Assembly: GCA_937870605.1 (NCBI GenBank)
Contig: CALMZW010000259.1
Coordinates: 1-14,525 of the forward strand
Length of the DNA: 14,525 bases
Direction of reading: 5' to 3'
From: an uncultured Synergistaceae bacterium
GTDB lineage: Bacteria; Synergistota; Synergistia; Synergistales; Aminobacteriaceae
The translations under genes were made by a program, and so were the position numbers. Shown here one piece after another: positions 1-7,659 of this stretch (position 1 is its first letter; each line of letters starts with the position of its first letter). The notes below the pieces were generated by a model. That model had not been told where the DNA came from. It ran no database searches and worked only from the letters and a program-made list of their open reading frames with translations.

Positions 1-1495
1 TGATCTGCCCCGGGTATTTCATTTCGTCCTCGATCTTCCGGGCGATGTCGAACGCCAGCTTGTGCACGAGTCCGTCGTCCGTGATATTCGGAGAGACAAC
101 GACCCGCACTTCGCGCCCGGCCTGAATCGCGTACGCCTTGCTGACCCCGTTGAAGGACTTCGCGAGATCCTCGAGCTTCTCCAGCCTTCGGACGTACGCA
201 TCGAGACTTTCGCGGCGCGCGCCGGGACGCGAGGCGCTCGCGGCGTCCGCGGCGGCGATGATGACGTCGTATACGCCCTGCTGTTCAACATCCTCGTGAT
301 GCGAGGCGATCGCGTTGATCACGACCGGCGATTCGTTGAACCGTTTCGCGAGGTCCGCGCCGATCACGGCGTGCGGTCCTTCGACCTGGTGGTCCACGGC
401 CTTGCCGATGTCATGCAGGAGCCCCGCGCGACGCGCCAGTTCCTCGTCGAGTCCGAGTTCCGCCGCTATGATCCCCGCGATATGCGCCACCTCGAGGCTG
501 TGCTGAAGCGCGTTCTGTCCGTAGCTGTAGCGGTACTTCAGCTGGCCGATCGTCCGGACAAGCTCCATGTTCATATTCTTGATTCCCGTATCCAGCAGGG
601 CGCTTTCCCCCGCCTCGACGATATTCTCCTCGACTTCCTTCGCGGCCTTTTCGACCAGTTCCTCGATGCGGGCGGGGTGGATCCTTCCGTCCATGACAAG
701 CCGCTCCAGAGAGAGACGGGCGATTTCACGGCGGACGGGGTCGAAGCTGCTCAGCGTAACCGCTTCCGGCGTGTCGTCGACAATAAGGTCGACGCCGGTC
801 ACTGCCTCGAAGGAACGGATATTCCGGCCCTCCCGGCCGATGATCCGGCCTTTCATCTCGTCCGACGGCAACGGAACGACGCTTACGGCGACTTCCGACG
901 TATATTCCACCGCACAGCGCTGAACGGCGGTCACGATGATTTCCTTGGCTTTCCGGTCCGCCTCGCGCTTCGCTTTTTCCTCGAGCTCCTTGAGGCGGAG
1001 ACCGATCACGTGCTGGGCGTCAAGTTCGACCTGCCGCAGGAGAATATCCCTGGCTTCCTCGCTCGTCAGGGATGCGATCTCCTCGAGACGCTGCAACTGC
1101 CGCTCCCTGAGGGCTTCGGCCTCGGCCATCCGGGCGTCAAGTTCTTCGTGCCGCGCCTTGAGTTCGTCCTCCTTGTGGGACACGCGCTCCGTCTTTTTGT
1201 CCAGATTCTCTTCCTTTTGTTCCAGCCGGCGCTCCGCTCGCTGCAATTCGGCGCGCCGTTCCTTGCCCTCGCGTTCGACTTCCTGGCGAAGCCGGAAGAT
1301 TTCCTCCTTCGCCTCGGTGAGCTTTTCCCTTTTCAGGCGATCCGCTTCCGCCGCCGCTTCCTGCAACACCGCTCTCGCCTGGCTTTTCGCGCCCTCGAGG
1401 TGCTTGGTCCCCATTGTTTTCGAAAGCAGGAATCCCGCGGCGACGCCTGCGGCGATTCCCGCGATAATACCCAAGATGGCAATTGTCAGATTCAT
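1..1495 (-). CDS. rny: Ribonuclease Y (endoribonuclease), 3' end cut by window edge
   Basis: RNase Y is a membrane-anchored endoribonuclease that starts decay of many mRNAs in bacteria lacking RNase E. The frame gives 498 residues and runs off the left edge at a sequence reading MKYPGQI, which in this family lies about 15 residues before the C-terminus, so almost all of the protein is present. Visible in order are an N-terminal membrane helix (about residues 3-24), a long charged coiled coil (about 30-190), a KH domain with the GRIIGREGRNIR motif (216-227, GxxG-type loop), and an HD domain with the catalytic His361-Asp362 pair in LLHDIGK. The ATG is preceded by a good GGAAGGAG ribosome site about 6 bases upstream. 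It is the last gene seen in a minus-strand operon, 80 bases after recX. A long open frame on the opposite strand is a codon-bias shadow. Confidence 0.97.
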   Translation of the reverse strand, partial: MNLTIAILGIIAGIAAGVAAGFLLSKTMGTKHLEGAKSQARAVLQEAAAEADRLKREKLTEAKEEIFRLRQEVEREGKERRAELQRAERRLEQKEENLDKKTERVSHKEDELKARHEELDARMAEAEALRERQLQRLEEIASLTSEEARDILLRQVELDAQHVIGLRLKELEEKAKREADRKAKEIIVTAVQRCAVEYTSEVAVSVVPLPSDEMKGRIIGREGRNIRSFEAVTGVDLIVDDTPEAVTLSSFDPVRREIARLSLERLVMDGRIHPARIEELVEKAAKEVEENIVEAGESALLDTGIKNMNMELVRTIGQLKYRYSYGQNALQHSLEVAHIAGIIAAELGLDEELARRAGLLHDIGKAVDHQVEGPHAVIGADLAKRFNESPVVINAIASHHEDVEQQGVYDVIIAAADAASASRPGARRESLDAYVRRLEKLEDLAKSFNGVSKAYAIQAGREVRVVVSPNITDDGLVHKLAFDIARKIEDEMKYPGQI

Positions 1496-1526
1496 TCCGG
1501 GTGCTCCTTCCTGATTTATTTTCTAG

Positions 1527-1558
1527 GTGCGCCGACGTATTCGATTGTCGGACCGCAC
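1527..1558 (-). other. Possible stem-loop in the rny leader
   Basis: In the 80-base gap between recX and rny the transcript can fold as GTGCG-(GT)-CCGAC, a 10-base loop, then GTCGG-CGCAC. That is ten base pairs with a two-base bulge. No run of T follows on the minus strand, so it does not look like a terminator. It could affect rny mRNA stability or translation. The pairing is seen directly; any role is inference. Confidence 0.35.
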
Positions 1559-1575
1559 GCTTTTCGTGTAACGCC

Positions 1576-2019
1576 TTATTCTACCGGTCGATCAATTTCG
1601 GAACAAGCCCTTTCCGCTGCTTCTCGCGCAGTCGAAACGGAAAAACCGCGTCGAAGCAGCCTCGGAACAATGCTTTCTTCGTGCAATCCGGTTTCAGCCA
1701 ATTCGCGGCACAGAAGGTGCGCCGCTTCCTCTTCACCCGGAGACCGCTCGTCAAGCACCCGTCGAAGCAGCGTATCGGAAACGCCGCGCCGTCTCAGGTC
1801 GTCATGGATCCTCCGGTTCCCCCAACTCTGATGCCCTTCGACGAAGAGCCGCGCATACGCTTCGTCGTCCACCATTCCCAGATCGTGCGCATCCCGGACC
1901 AGCGAGTCCGCTTCGTCCCCGCAAAGGCCCTGCCTGTGAAGGCGCAGGCGAAGCATCGCTTCCGTCATCGCCGTGCGCGAGAGGATCTTCGCGAGCAGCG
2001 CCGAATGTTCTCGTTTCAT
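1576..2019 (-). CDS. recX: Regulatory protein RecX (RecA modulator)
   Basis: RecX binds RecA filaments and limits their growth and activity during recombination and the SOS response. The 147-residue product has the usual length and the repeated three-helix RecX pattern. Recognisable stretches are DEAYARLFVEGHQSWGNRRI (about 52-71), then DDLRRRGVSDTLLRRVL, then a second weaker repeat with RLLRRGFSVSTA (about 119-130). Its ATG overlaps the recG stop codon in an ATGA arrangement, so the two are probably translationally coupled; the ribosome site is weak, which fits coupling. RecG and RecX both act on recombination, which makes the pairing sensible. Identification rests on repeat pattern, size and neighbour. 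Confidence 0.88.
   Translation of the reverse strand: MKREHSALLAKILSRTAMTEAMLRLRLHRQGLCGDEADSLVRDAHDLGMVDDEAYARLFVEGHQSWGNRRIHDDLRRRGVSDTLLRRVLDERSPGEEEAAHLLCRELAETGLHEESIVPRLLRRGFSVSTAREAAERACSEIDRPVE
1578..1606 (-). promoter_or_regulatory. Weak candidate internal promoter for rny
   Basis: On the minus strand, TTGTTC and TAGAAT are separated by 17 bases across the 3' end of recX. The -10 hexamer matches the sigma-70 consensus at five of six positions, but the -35 only at three. It would start transcription just upstream of the rny leader. The match is weak enough to be chance. Confidence 0.22.
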
Positions 2020-4112
2020 GCCGTTTCCACTAGGCGGAGGACGTCTCCGTATACGCGCATCACGCGCTCGCGGAGTTCCGGAAACGCCGAAAGTCCCGGA
2101 TCCTCCCGGACCAGCGAAAAAGCCGACGCCCTGGCTTCCTCAAGCAGACGCCGGTCCCGGAGGAGATCCGCCACCCTGAAGTCCGTAATGCCGTGCTGCC
2201 GGACCCCGCACAGTTCTCCGGGGCCGCGAAGACGAAGGTCCGCCTCCGCGATGGCGAATCCGTCGCACGTCGAGCAGAGGACGTCGATGCGCTCCCGCGC
2301 GGGTCCGGATCGGGATGCGTCAAGCAACAGACACGTTCCGCCCTTCGCTCCCCTGCCGATTCTTCCCCTGAGCTGATGAAGCTGCGACAATCCGAAACGC
2401 CCCGCGTTCTCGATGATCATCAGCGAGGCGTTCGGGACGTCCACCCCGACTTCGATCACTGTCGTCGCAACGAGAATGTCCAGTCCTCCGGACGCAAAGA
2501 GCCGCATGGTCCGGTCCCGCTCGGCGAACGGAAGCTGCCCGTGCAGGAACCCGACGCGCAGCGACGGGAAAGCCGCCGCGAGGGATCCGAAGCGTTCCGT
2601 CACGGATACGGCCTGAATCGCCTCGCTTTCCTCGACGAGCGGACACACCCAGTACGCCTGGCCGCCTTCGCGGACCGCATCCCGGATCGCTTTCTCGATC
2701 GCCTTCCTGTTCCCGGGGGGGACGCGGCGTGTTTCGACCGGGAGGCGTCCCGCGGGAAGTTCATCGATGACGGAAACGGCCAGATCCCCATAGACCGAAA
2801 GCGTCATCGTCCGCGGAATGGGCGTGGCCGTCATCACGAGCGTGTGCGGCGCGATCCCCTTCGCCCGGAGGGACTGCTTCTGGAGAACGCCGAACCGGTG
2901 CTGTTCGTCGATGACGACGACGCCGAGCCGCGCGAAACGAACCGTTTCCGAAAACAGGGCGTGCGTTCCCACGGCGAGAAGAGGCGTTTCCGTTTCCAGC
3001 ATGCGGAGCGCCTCCTCTCTGGCGGCTCCTGTGTTCCCGCCGGAAAGGAGGACCACCGGAATGCCGAGAGGATCGAGGAGGGATTTCATTTTATACCAGT
3101 GCTGCTGGGCAAGGATTTCCGTCGGGGCCATGACGGCCGTCTGCGCCTTTCCATCGGCGGCCATAAGCGCGGAGGCTATGGCGACAAGCGTCTTCCCCGA
3201 TCCGACGTCTCCCTGAAGCAGGCGATTCATCGGGACGGATTCCGACACGTCTTCTCCGATCTCCGCGATGACTCTGAGCTGGGCTTTCGTCGGAGCGAAG
3301 GGAAGCACTTCTTCCAGAAAACGATTCAGGAGCGGTCCATGTTTCGGAAGGGCTTCCGCGGTTTCCCGCGTCCGATGCAGCTTTCTTCTGAGAGCGAGAC
3401 CGACCTGGAGCAGAAAGAATTCCTCGAACGCCAACCGGTCCCGCGAGCGCTTCCACGGGACGCGATCCGTCGGATGGTGCATTTCCCGGATCGATTCCTG
3501 CGCGGGGGGAAATTGTTTCGCGGCGCGGATTTCCGGGGGGAGGACGTCGCGGACGTCGGGGAGACGGAGATCCATCGCCGCGTCCACGATTTTCCTGAGC
3601 CATTTCTGAGGCAATCCGGCCGTCGCGTTATACACCGGAACGATCCTGCCGATTGTGGACGCGTCTTCCCGTTCGTCCAGGACCTCGAATTCCGGACTCA
3701 GGACGACCGGCTTCCCCGAACGCGTATCGATCCGGCCGAAAAGGGCGACCATCCGCCCCGGCGAGAGAACCCGTTCGATGTCGGTCCTGTTGAACCATAA
3801 TGCCGTCCCGAGATTCGTTCCGTCCGAGATCAGGGCGGACGTCAGCGTCATGGAGCGTCCGCGCGCCCGTCGGGTTTCAACCGCGACGACACGAACGAGA
3901 AGGGACGCTTTTTCTTTGGGTGCGAGCGACGCGAGGGACGTGAGCGTTCTTCTGTCCTCATAGCGTCGCGGAAAAAAGAACAGGAGATCTTCCGCAGTGT
4001 CGATGCCGAGTTTGTGCAGCATCGCCTCGCGCACGGGACCGACGCCCCTGAGATAGCGAACGGCAAGCCCGGAATTCGACTGGCCTGCCGCGGCCGGGGC
4101 GCTATCGCGCAT
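2016..4112 (-). CDS. recG: ATP-dependent DNA helicase RecG
   Basis: RecG is a double-strand DNA translocase that remodels stalled replication forks and branch-migrates Holliday junctions. The 698-residue product is full length for the family. It has an N-terminal wedge/OB region (roughly 60-150) and a superfamily 2 helicase core. Motifs seen are Walker A GDVGSGKT (301-308), DEQHRFG (402-408, the DEQH box typical of RecG and Mfd-like enzymes), TATPIPRT (428-435), and QLRGRIGRG (580-588). A C-terminal ADLRLRGPGEL segment (624-634) is also typical of RecG. The ATG overlaps the last base of the divIVA stop codon, and a GGAG site lies four bases upstream inside divIVA. The 3' end overlaps recX. 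No lesion is seen. Confidence 0.98.
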   Translation of the reverse strand: MRDSAPAAAGQSNSGLAVRYLRGVGPVREAMLHKLGIDTAEDLLFFFPRRYEDRRTLTSLASLAPKEKASLLVRVVAVETRRARGRSMTLTSALISDGTNLGTALWFNRTDIERVLSPGRMVALFGRIDTRSGKPVVLSPEFEVLDEREDASTIGRIVPVYNATAGLPQKWLRKIVDAAMDLRLPDVRDVLPPEIRAAKQFPPAQESIREMHHPTDRVPWKRSRDRLAFEEFFLLQVGLALRRKLHRTRETAEALPKHGPLLNRFLEEVLPFAPTKAQLRVIAEIGEDVSESVPMNRLLQGDVGSGKTLVAIASALMAADGKAQTAVMAPTEILAQQHWYKMKSLLDPLGIPVVLLSGGNTGAAREEALRMLETETPLLAVGTHALFSETVRFARLGVVVIDEQHRFGVLQKQSLRAKGIAPHTLVMTATPIPRTMTLSVYGDLAVSVIDELPAGRLPVETRRVPPGNRKAIEKAIRDAVREGGQAYWVCPLVEESEAIQAVSVTERFGSLAAAFPSLRVGFLHGQLPFAERDRTMRLFASGGLDILVATTVIEVGVDVPNASLMIIENAGRFGLSQLHQLRGRIGRGAKGGTCLLLDASRSGPARERIDVLCSTCDGFAIAEADLRLRGPGELCGVRQHGITDFRVADLLRDRRLLEEARASAFSLVREDPGLSAFPELRERVMRVYGDVLRLVETA

Positions 4113-4609
4113 CAGGCTCCGCTCTGCCCGCAGCCGGCTTCGGCGGCCGGTTCGGAAGGTTTTTCCGTCGCATCGAGGATCGATTTGAAACGGGAGAGAA
4201 GTCCATGGAACTCGGCGATGAAATGTTGCCGTTCCTGGCGGATACGAATCATTTCCCCCGCCAGGGAATCCCGTTCCGACGCCGCATCGAGAAGGATCCG
4301 TTCGGCGCGGACTTTCGCATCCGATATGATCGCCTCTGCCTGTCTGTTCGATGTTTCTTCCTTCGCTTCGGCCGTTTTCTGCGCCATAAGGAGCGTGCCC
4401 TGAAGCGTCTCCTTCAGGTTCGTGTATTCGCCGATCTGTTCTTCCAGTCGTTCGATGCGGCGCTTGAGTTCGGCGTTTATCTCGACGTATCTCTGAATAT
4501 CGTCGGCAACCCTGTCGAGGAACGTGTCCACTTCGGTCTGCGTGTAGCCGCGCATCGATTTCGAGAACGTCTTGTTCTCGATGTCGAGCGCGGTCAGGAG
4601 ATCAGCCAC
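4112..4609 (-). CDS. divIVA: DivIVA domain cell-division/polarity protein
   Basis: DivIVA-family proteins form coiled-coil scaffolds at curved membranes, the division site and poles. The 165-residue product starts with the typical DivIVA N-domain (LTALDIENKTFSKSMRGYTQTEVDTFLD, about 5-32), where the family contacts the membrane. It continues as a long coiled coil (about 35-150) and ends in a short Ala/Glu/Gly-rich tail. The start codon is GTG, chosen because it is preceded by GGGAGG at nine bases and lies at the usual distance from the conserved N-domain. It overlaps the 3' end of sepF by eight bases. Placement next to sepF and yggS repeats the order known in Gram-positive division clusters. 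The exact role in this organism is inferred. Confidence 0.92.
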   Translation of the reverse strand: MADLLTALDIENKTFSKSMRGYTQTEVDTFLDRVADDIQRYVEINAELKRRIERLEEQIGEYTNLKETLQGTLLMAQKTAEAKEETSNRQAEAIISDAKVRAERILLDAASERDSLAGEMIRIRQERQHFIAEFHGLLSRFKSILDATEKPSEPAAEAGCGQSGA

Positions 4610-4994
4610 TGGTTTTTTCCTCCCATTCCTCCATCATCGATTTTTTCGGGAGCGCGAGAAAGACAGCCTGCGAAACCCGTACGACGTTGCCCCGCATGGA
4701 AAAAGCCACGCCGCAGAGAAAATCCAGAACGCTTTGCCCGTCCTCCCGTTCCATGCCCCGGAGATCCACAATGACCATCTGGCCGGATCGAAGAGCTTCC
4801 GCGAGCGCTTCCTTCCGTCCGACGCATACCGTCCCGCGGCACATTACAATGTCGGCCCGCGCAGGCGGGGGAGTCAGCACCCTGGTTCGCCGCTCCTCAT
4901 GCTCCTCGTTTTCCCCGAAACCTTCGTCCGTCTCCTCGTCTTCGGGCTCCGCAGAGGTTTCGAGTCCGAGGAGAGACAGTATCCGTTCGAACAT
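4602..4994 (-). CDS. sepF: Cell division protein SepF
   Basis: SepF binds FtsZ and anchors the Z ring to the membrane. The 130-residue product has the expected layout: an N-terminal amphipathic helix (MFERILSLLGL, 1-11) for membrane binding, an acidic flexible linker (about 15-37), and the globular SepF domain (about 48-118). The domain contains VIVDLRGMEREDGQSVLDFL (74-93), followed by the GNVVRVSQAVFLALP strand region. A strong GGGGAGGTGA ribosome site sits just before the ATG, inside the end of the yggS gene, leaving only three bases between the two genes. It overlaps divIVA downstream. The linker is strongly acidic; otherwise nothing is unusual. Confidence 0.93.
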   Translation of the reverse strand: MFERILSLLGLETSAEPEDEETDEGFGENEEHEERRTRVLTPPPARADIVMCRGTVCVGRKEALAEALRSGQMVIVDLRGMEREDGQSVLDFLCGVAFSMRGNVVRVSQAVFLALPKKSMMEEWEEKTSG

Positions 4995-4997
4995 GGT

Positions 4998-5723
4998 TCA
5001 CCTCCCCGGGCTTTCCGCAATCACACGCGGACCGAAAAGAGCCGAGCCGATCCGCACCATGGTGCTGCCCTCCTTGATGGCCCACTCGAAATCGCCGCTC
5101 ATACCCATGGAGAGCTCTCCGATTGCGACATGGAGACGGTCCGAAAGCGAATCCCGCAGCGTACGCAACGAACGGAAGGCGTTCCGGACCACGCGTTCTT
5201 CGTCGCTCAACGGGCCGACGGTCATCAGGCCGTCGCAACGAAGCAGGGGACAGGACCCGAGAATCGACGCAAGCAGGGGTTCCGCCTCTTCCGGAAGCAC
5301 GCCGTGCTTCGATGCCTCTCCGGATGTGTTCACTTCCACCATGACGGGAAGAATCCTGTTTTCGCCCTGTTCTTCAAGAATACGCTGAAGCGTCGAGGCC
5401 AGATCGAAGGAATCGATGCTGTCCACGGCATCGAAAAGCGAAAGGGCTTTCCTCGCCTTGTTCCGCTGAAGATGTCCGATCAGACGCCACGGCGTTCTCG
5501 TCGCGCCGGACCATTGAGGCCGCTTCATCTCGGCTTCCTGAACCCTGTTTTCGCCGACGTAGTCGATGCATCCGGACAACAGCGCGTCCTCGATCTCCTG
5601 CAACGTCCGGGTCTTCGTAACCGCGACGAGCGCGACGTCGCCGGGATCGCGCCCCGAGGCCGAGGCCGCGCCGCTCATTCGTTCCCTGACCGATCGAATC
5701 CGGTCGCCTGTTCCGTTCACCAT
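4998..5723 (-). CDS. YggS/PLPBP family pyridoxal-phosphate homeostasis protein
   Basis: This family binds pyridoxal 5'-phosphate without known catalysis and affects vitamin B6 and amino-acid/keto-acid balance. The 241-residue product is a single alanine-racemase-like barrel. The PLP lysine is expected at Lys37 in VAVTKTR. Other family signatures are YVGENRVQE (55-63), HLQRNKA (84-90), EVNTSGEASKHG (130-141), and the phosphate-binding tail LSMGMSGDFEWAI...GSTMVRIGSALFG (205-231). Its ATG overlaps the end of the HlyD-like gene by seven bases and it runs directly into sepF. Association of this family with sepF is conserved in many bacteria (ylmE-ylmF in Bacillus), but the functional reason is not well understood. 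Confidence 0.94.
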   Translation of the reverse strand: MVNGTGDRIRSVRERMSGAASASGRDPGDVALVAVTKTRTLQEIEDALLSGCIDYVGENRVQEAEMKRPQWSGATRTPWRLIGHLQRNKARKALSLFDAVDSIDSFDLASTLQRILEEQGENRILPVMVEVNTSGEASKHGVLPEEAEPLLASILGSCPLLRCDGLMTVGPLSDEERVVRNAFRSLRTLRDSLSDRLHVAIGELSMGMSGDFEWAIKEGSTMVRIGSALFGPRVIAESPGR

Positions 5724-6637
5724 AGACGTACAGTCCCTTCCCGTGCGGTATCCGCATCGAGTATGACCACTTTGCCGGGAGTCAATCCTTCCGTCGCGAG
5801 AAACAGGTGTTCGGGAAGGGGCATCCCCTTGACCTCGACGAATTTCGATATCGTCCCTTCAACGACGAAAACGCCCATGCGGCCGTTTCTCATGACAACG
5901 CTGGATTCGGGAACAGAGACGCCCGAATACCCTCCAGCCATGATACGATACGACACAAGTCTCGATTGCACAATATCAATCGGAAAAAACGGCAACGAAA
6001 GGTAAATCTTTCCGCGTCGTTCATGAAGCTTCTGAAAAACGCGGACCTTCGTCTTCAGAGGCCATTCCGCATCGCGAACGCGGACGCGGACGACTCCTTC
6101 GTCGAGCGCCTTCACCAGAAGCGGGGAAAGGTCGACGAACGCGATGCATCGCAGTTCCTGCGGCTGCGGGATCATTTTCCCGACCGGATCGCCGCGCGCG
6201 ACGTGCGCCCCTTCGCCGATCCGAACGAAGGACGGCGAAGAAGGAAGCGTCCCTTCTCCGGACCAGAACTGGGAATACGACCATTTCTCCTCGGCTCCGT
6301 CGTATCCGGCGACGAAATACCCCTGTTCCGGGGCGCGAACCGCCATTTTCCCGGCCCGCGAAGCGACGACCGCGACCACCGTTCCCTTGGCGACGCGCGC
6401 CATCGCGCCGGCCGGATACGAAACGCGCCCCTCCCATGACGTCTTGAGAAGATAGTCCTTCCAGATGAGAATGCCGCTGAAGGGAACTTCTTCCTGGTAG
6501 GTGCGGCTTTCCGCGATGGCCACCTTCGGGTGCGCCCGGTCATACTGCGTCCACCACTCCGTGTAGATGCGCACGGACGCTGCAGCGACCGCCAAAAGCA
6601 GGGAGAAGTACAGAATCCGCAGAAACGAGAACCTCAT
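5717..6637 (-). CDS. HlyD-like membrane-anchored envelope protein, function unknown
   Basis: This 306-residue product has one N-terminal membrane helix (about residues 5-22) with a basic start (MRFSFLR), so it is probably anchored in the inner membrane with the rest outside. The body resembles HlyD/membrane-fusion adaptor proteins. A lipoyl/biotinyl-like segment with RAPEQGYFVAGYDG (101-114) is followed by VRIGEGAHVARGDPVGKM (138-155). A C-terminal barrel region contains VPESSVVMRNGRMGVFVVEG (242-261) and LTPGKVVILD (285-294). No ABC or RND partner is nearby, and it lacks the long coiled-coil hairpin of true efflux adaptors. It heads the division operon and overlaps yggS, which suggests an envelope or division role rather than export. 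A GGGGGG-rich ribosome site lies about ten bases before the ATG. The family assignment is moderate; function is unknown. Confidence 0.75.
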   Translation of the reverse strand: MRFSFLRILYFSLLLAVAAASVRIYTEWWTQYDRAHPKVAIAESRTYQEEVPFSGILIWKDYLLKTSWEGRVSYPAGAMARVAKGTVVAVVASRAGKMAVRAPEQGYFVAGYDGAEEKWSYSQFWSGEGTLPSSPSFVRIGEGAHVARGDPVGKMIPQPQELRCIAFVDLSPLLVKALDEGVVRVRVRDAEWPLKTKVRVFQKLHERRGKIYLSLPFFPIDIVQSRLVSYRIMAGGYSGVSVPESSVVMRNGRMGVFVVEGTISKFVEVKGMPLPEHLFLATEGLTPGKVVILDADTAREGTVRLW

Positions 6638-6680
6638 GGAATGCGCTATCCCCCCGGAATCGAGGATTCTCCGAAGATCG

Positions 6681-7643
6681 TCACCTGTCGAGCTGCCGTT
6701 CGTTCAGACAAGAAAGCGGCTTTTCTCCACGGCCGAGGCGGGCGATATTCTGGAGAATGAAATTCAGGACGCCCGTCAGGGACGCATCCGTCACGCCTCC
6801 GACATGGGGCGTGACCGTAACGTTCGGATGATGAAGCAGCGGGTCGGCTGCATCGGGAGGTTCTTTCCAGACCACATCGAGGCCGGCTCCGGCGATCCAT
6901 CCGTTTTCGAGGGCCCGTTCAAAAGCCTCCCGGACCACGACGCCGCCACGCGCCACGTTGATGAAGAACGCATCCCGCTCCATCGACCGAAAGAAGGGCT
7001 CGCCGATGATGTTTTCCGTCTCCCGGTTCAGCGGCAATGCGAGAATCACGAAACGACAACCGGCGACGGCCTTCTCGAGATCGCAGAGAGGGTAGACTTC
7101 CGTGAGTCCCCAGTCCCAGAACTCCTCCTTCTGGGTCCGGTTCGCTCCGACGACGTTCATCCCGAGACACACGAGGCGTTCGACGATGGAATGCCCCAGT
7201 CCGCCGAGACCGATGACGCACGCTTTCTTCTTCCAGAGGGCCGTCCCGGGAGGAGTGAAAATTTTGCCTTCGTTCAGTTTTTCCTGCGAACGGGAATACC
7301 TTCGGCCAAGAAGAAGCATGTGCATGATCGCCATTTCCGCGACGCTTTCGGCGTTTCCCGTTCCGCGCGAGGGAACATTGCAGGCGTATATTCCCCTGCG
7401 CGCACAAGCGTCGAGATCCATCCCCTCAGCGCCGGTTCCCCATTGCTGAATCATCCGCAGCTTCCCTGCCGTCGCGAGCAGCGCGTCGTCAACAGGCATG
7501 GGCCGAACGATGAGAACCTCCGCATCCCGGATTTTTCCGGGAAGTTCGTCGTCCGCGGCGACATCCGTCTCGTACTCATGAAACGCAGGGGCGAGAATGT
7601 CCCAGAGACGACGAAATTCTTTTCCCGCAAAAAGGACTCGCAT
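6681..7643 (-). CDS. D-isomer specific 2-hydroxyacid dehydrogenase, NAD(P)-binding
   Basis: Members of this family interconvert 2-keto acids and D-2-hydroxy acids with NAD(P). The 320-residue product carries the dinucleotide-binding loop VIGLGGLG (143-150). The catalytic Arg is expected at Arg232 (NVARGGVV), Glu at 261 in the LDVVWKEPP segment, and His at 280 (TPHVGG). All three catalytic positions are present, so it should be active. The substrate cannot be told from sequence; glyoxylate/hydroxypyruvate, phosphoglycerate or branched keto acids are all possible, though it is too short for a typical SerA with an ACT domain. The frame stays open far upstream into folE2, but the ATG used here has a GGGGAGG site eight bases upstream and begins with the usual MRVLF strand. 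It lies 16 bases after folE2. Confidence 0.92.
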   Translation of the reverse strand: MRVLFAGKEFRRLWDILAPAFHEYETDVAADDELPGKIRDAEVLIVRPMPVDDALLATAGKLRMIQQWGTGAEGMDLDACARRGIYACNVPSRGTGNAESVAEMAIMHMLLLGRRYSRSQEKLNEGKIFTPPGTALWKKKACVIGLGGLGHSIVERLVCLGMNVVGANRTQKEEFWDWGLTEVYPLCDLEKAVAGCRFVILALPLNRETENIIGEPFFRSMERDAFFINVARGGVVVREAFERALENGWIAGAGLDVVWKEPPDAADPLLHHPNVTVTPHVGGVTDASLTGVLNFILQNIARLGRGEKPLSCLNERQLDR

Positions 7644-7659
7644 CCGATACGCCTCCCCG

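Noticed and set aside
62..1831. 589-codon open frame on the plus strand
   Set aside because: It is antisense to RNase Y and part of recX, has Arg/Phe/Leu-rich composition with no family similarity, and arises from GC-rich codon bias.
2193..3800. 535-codon open frame on the plus strand
   Set aside because: Antisense to recG, whose motifs are complete; composition is typical of a shadow frame.
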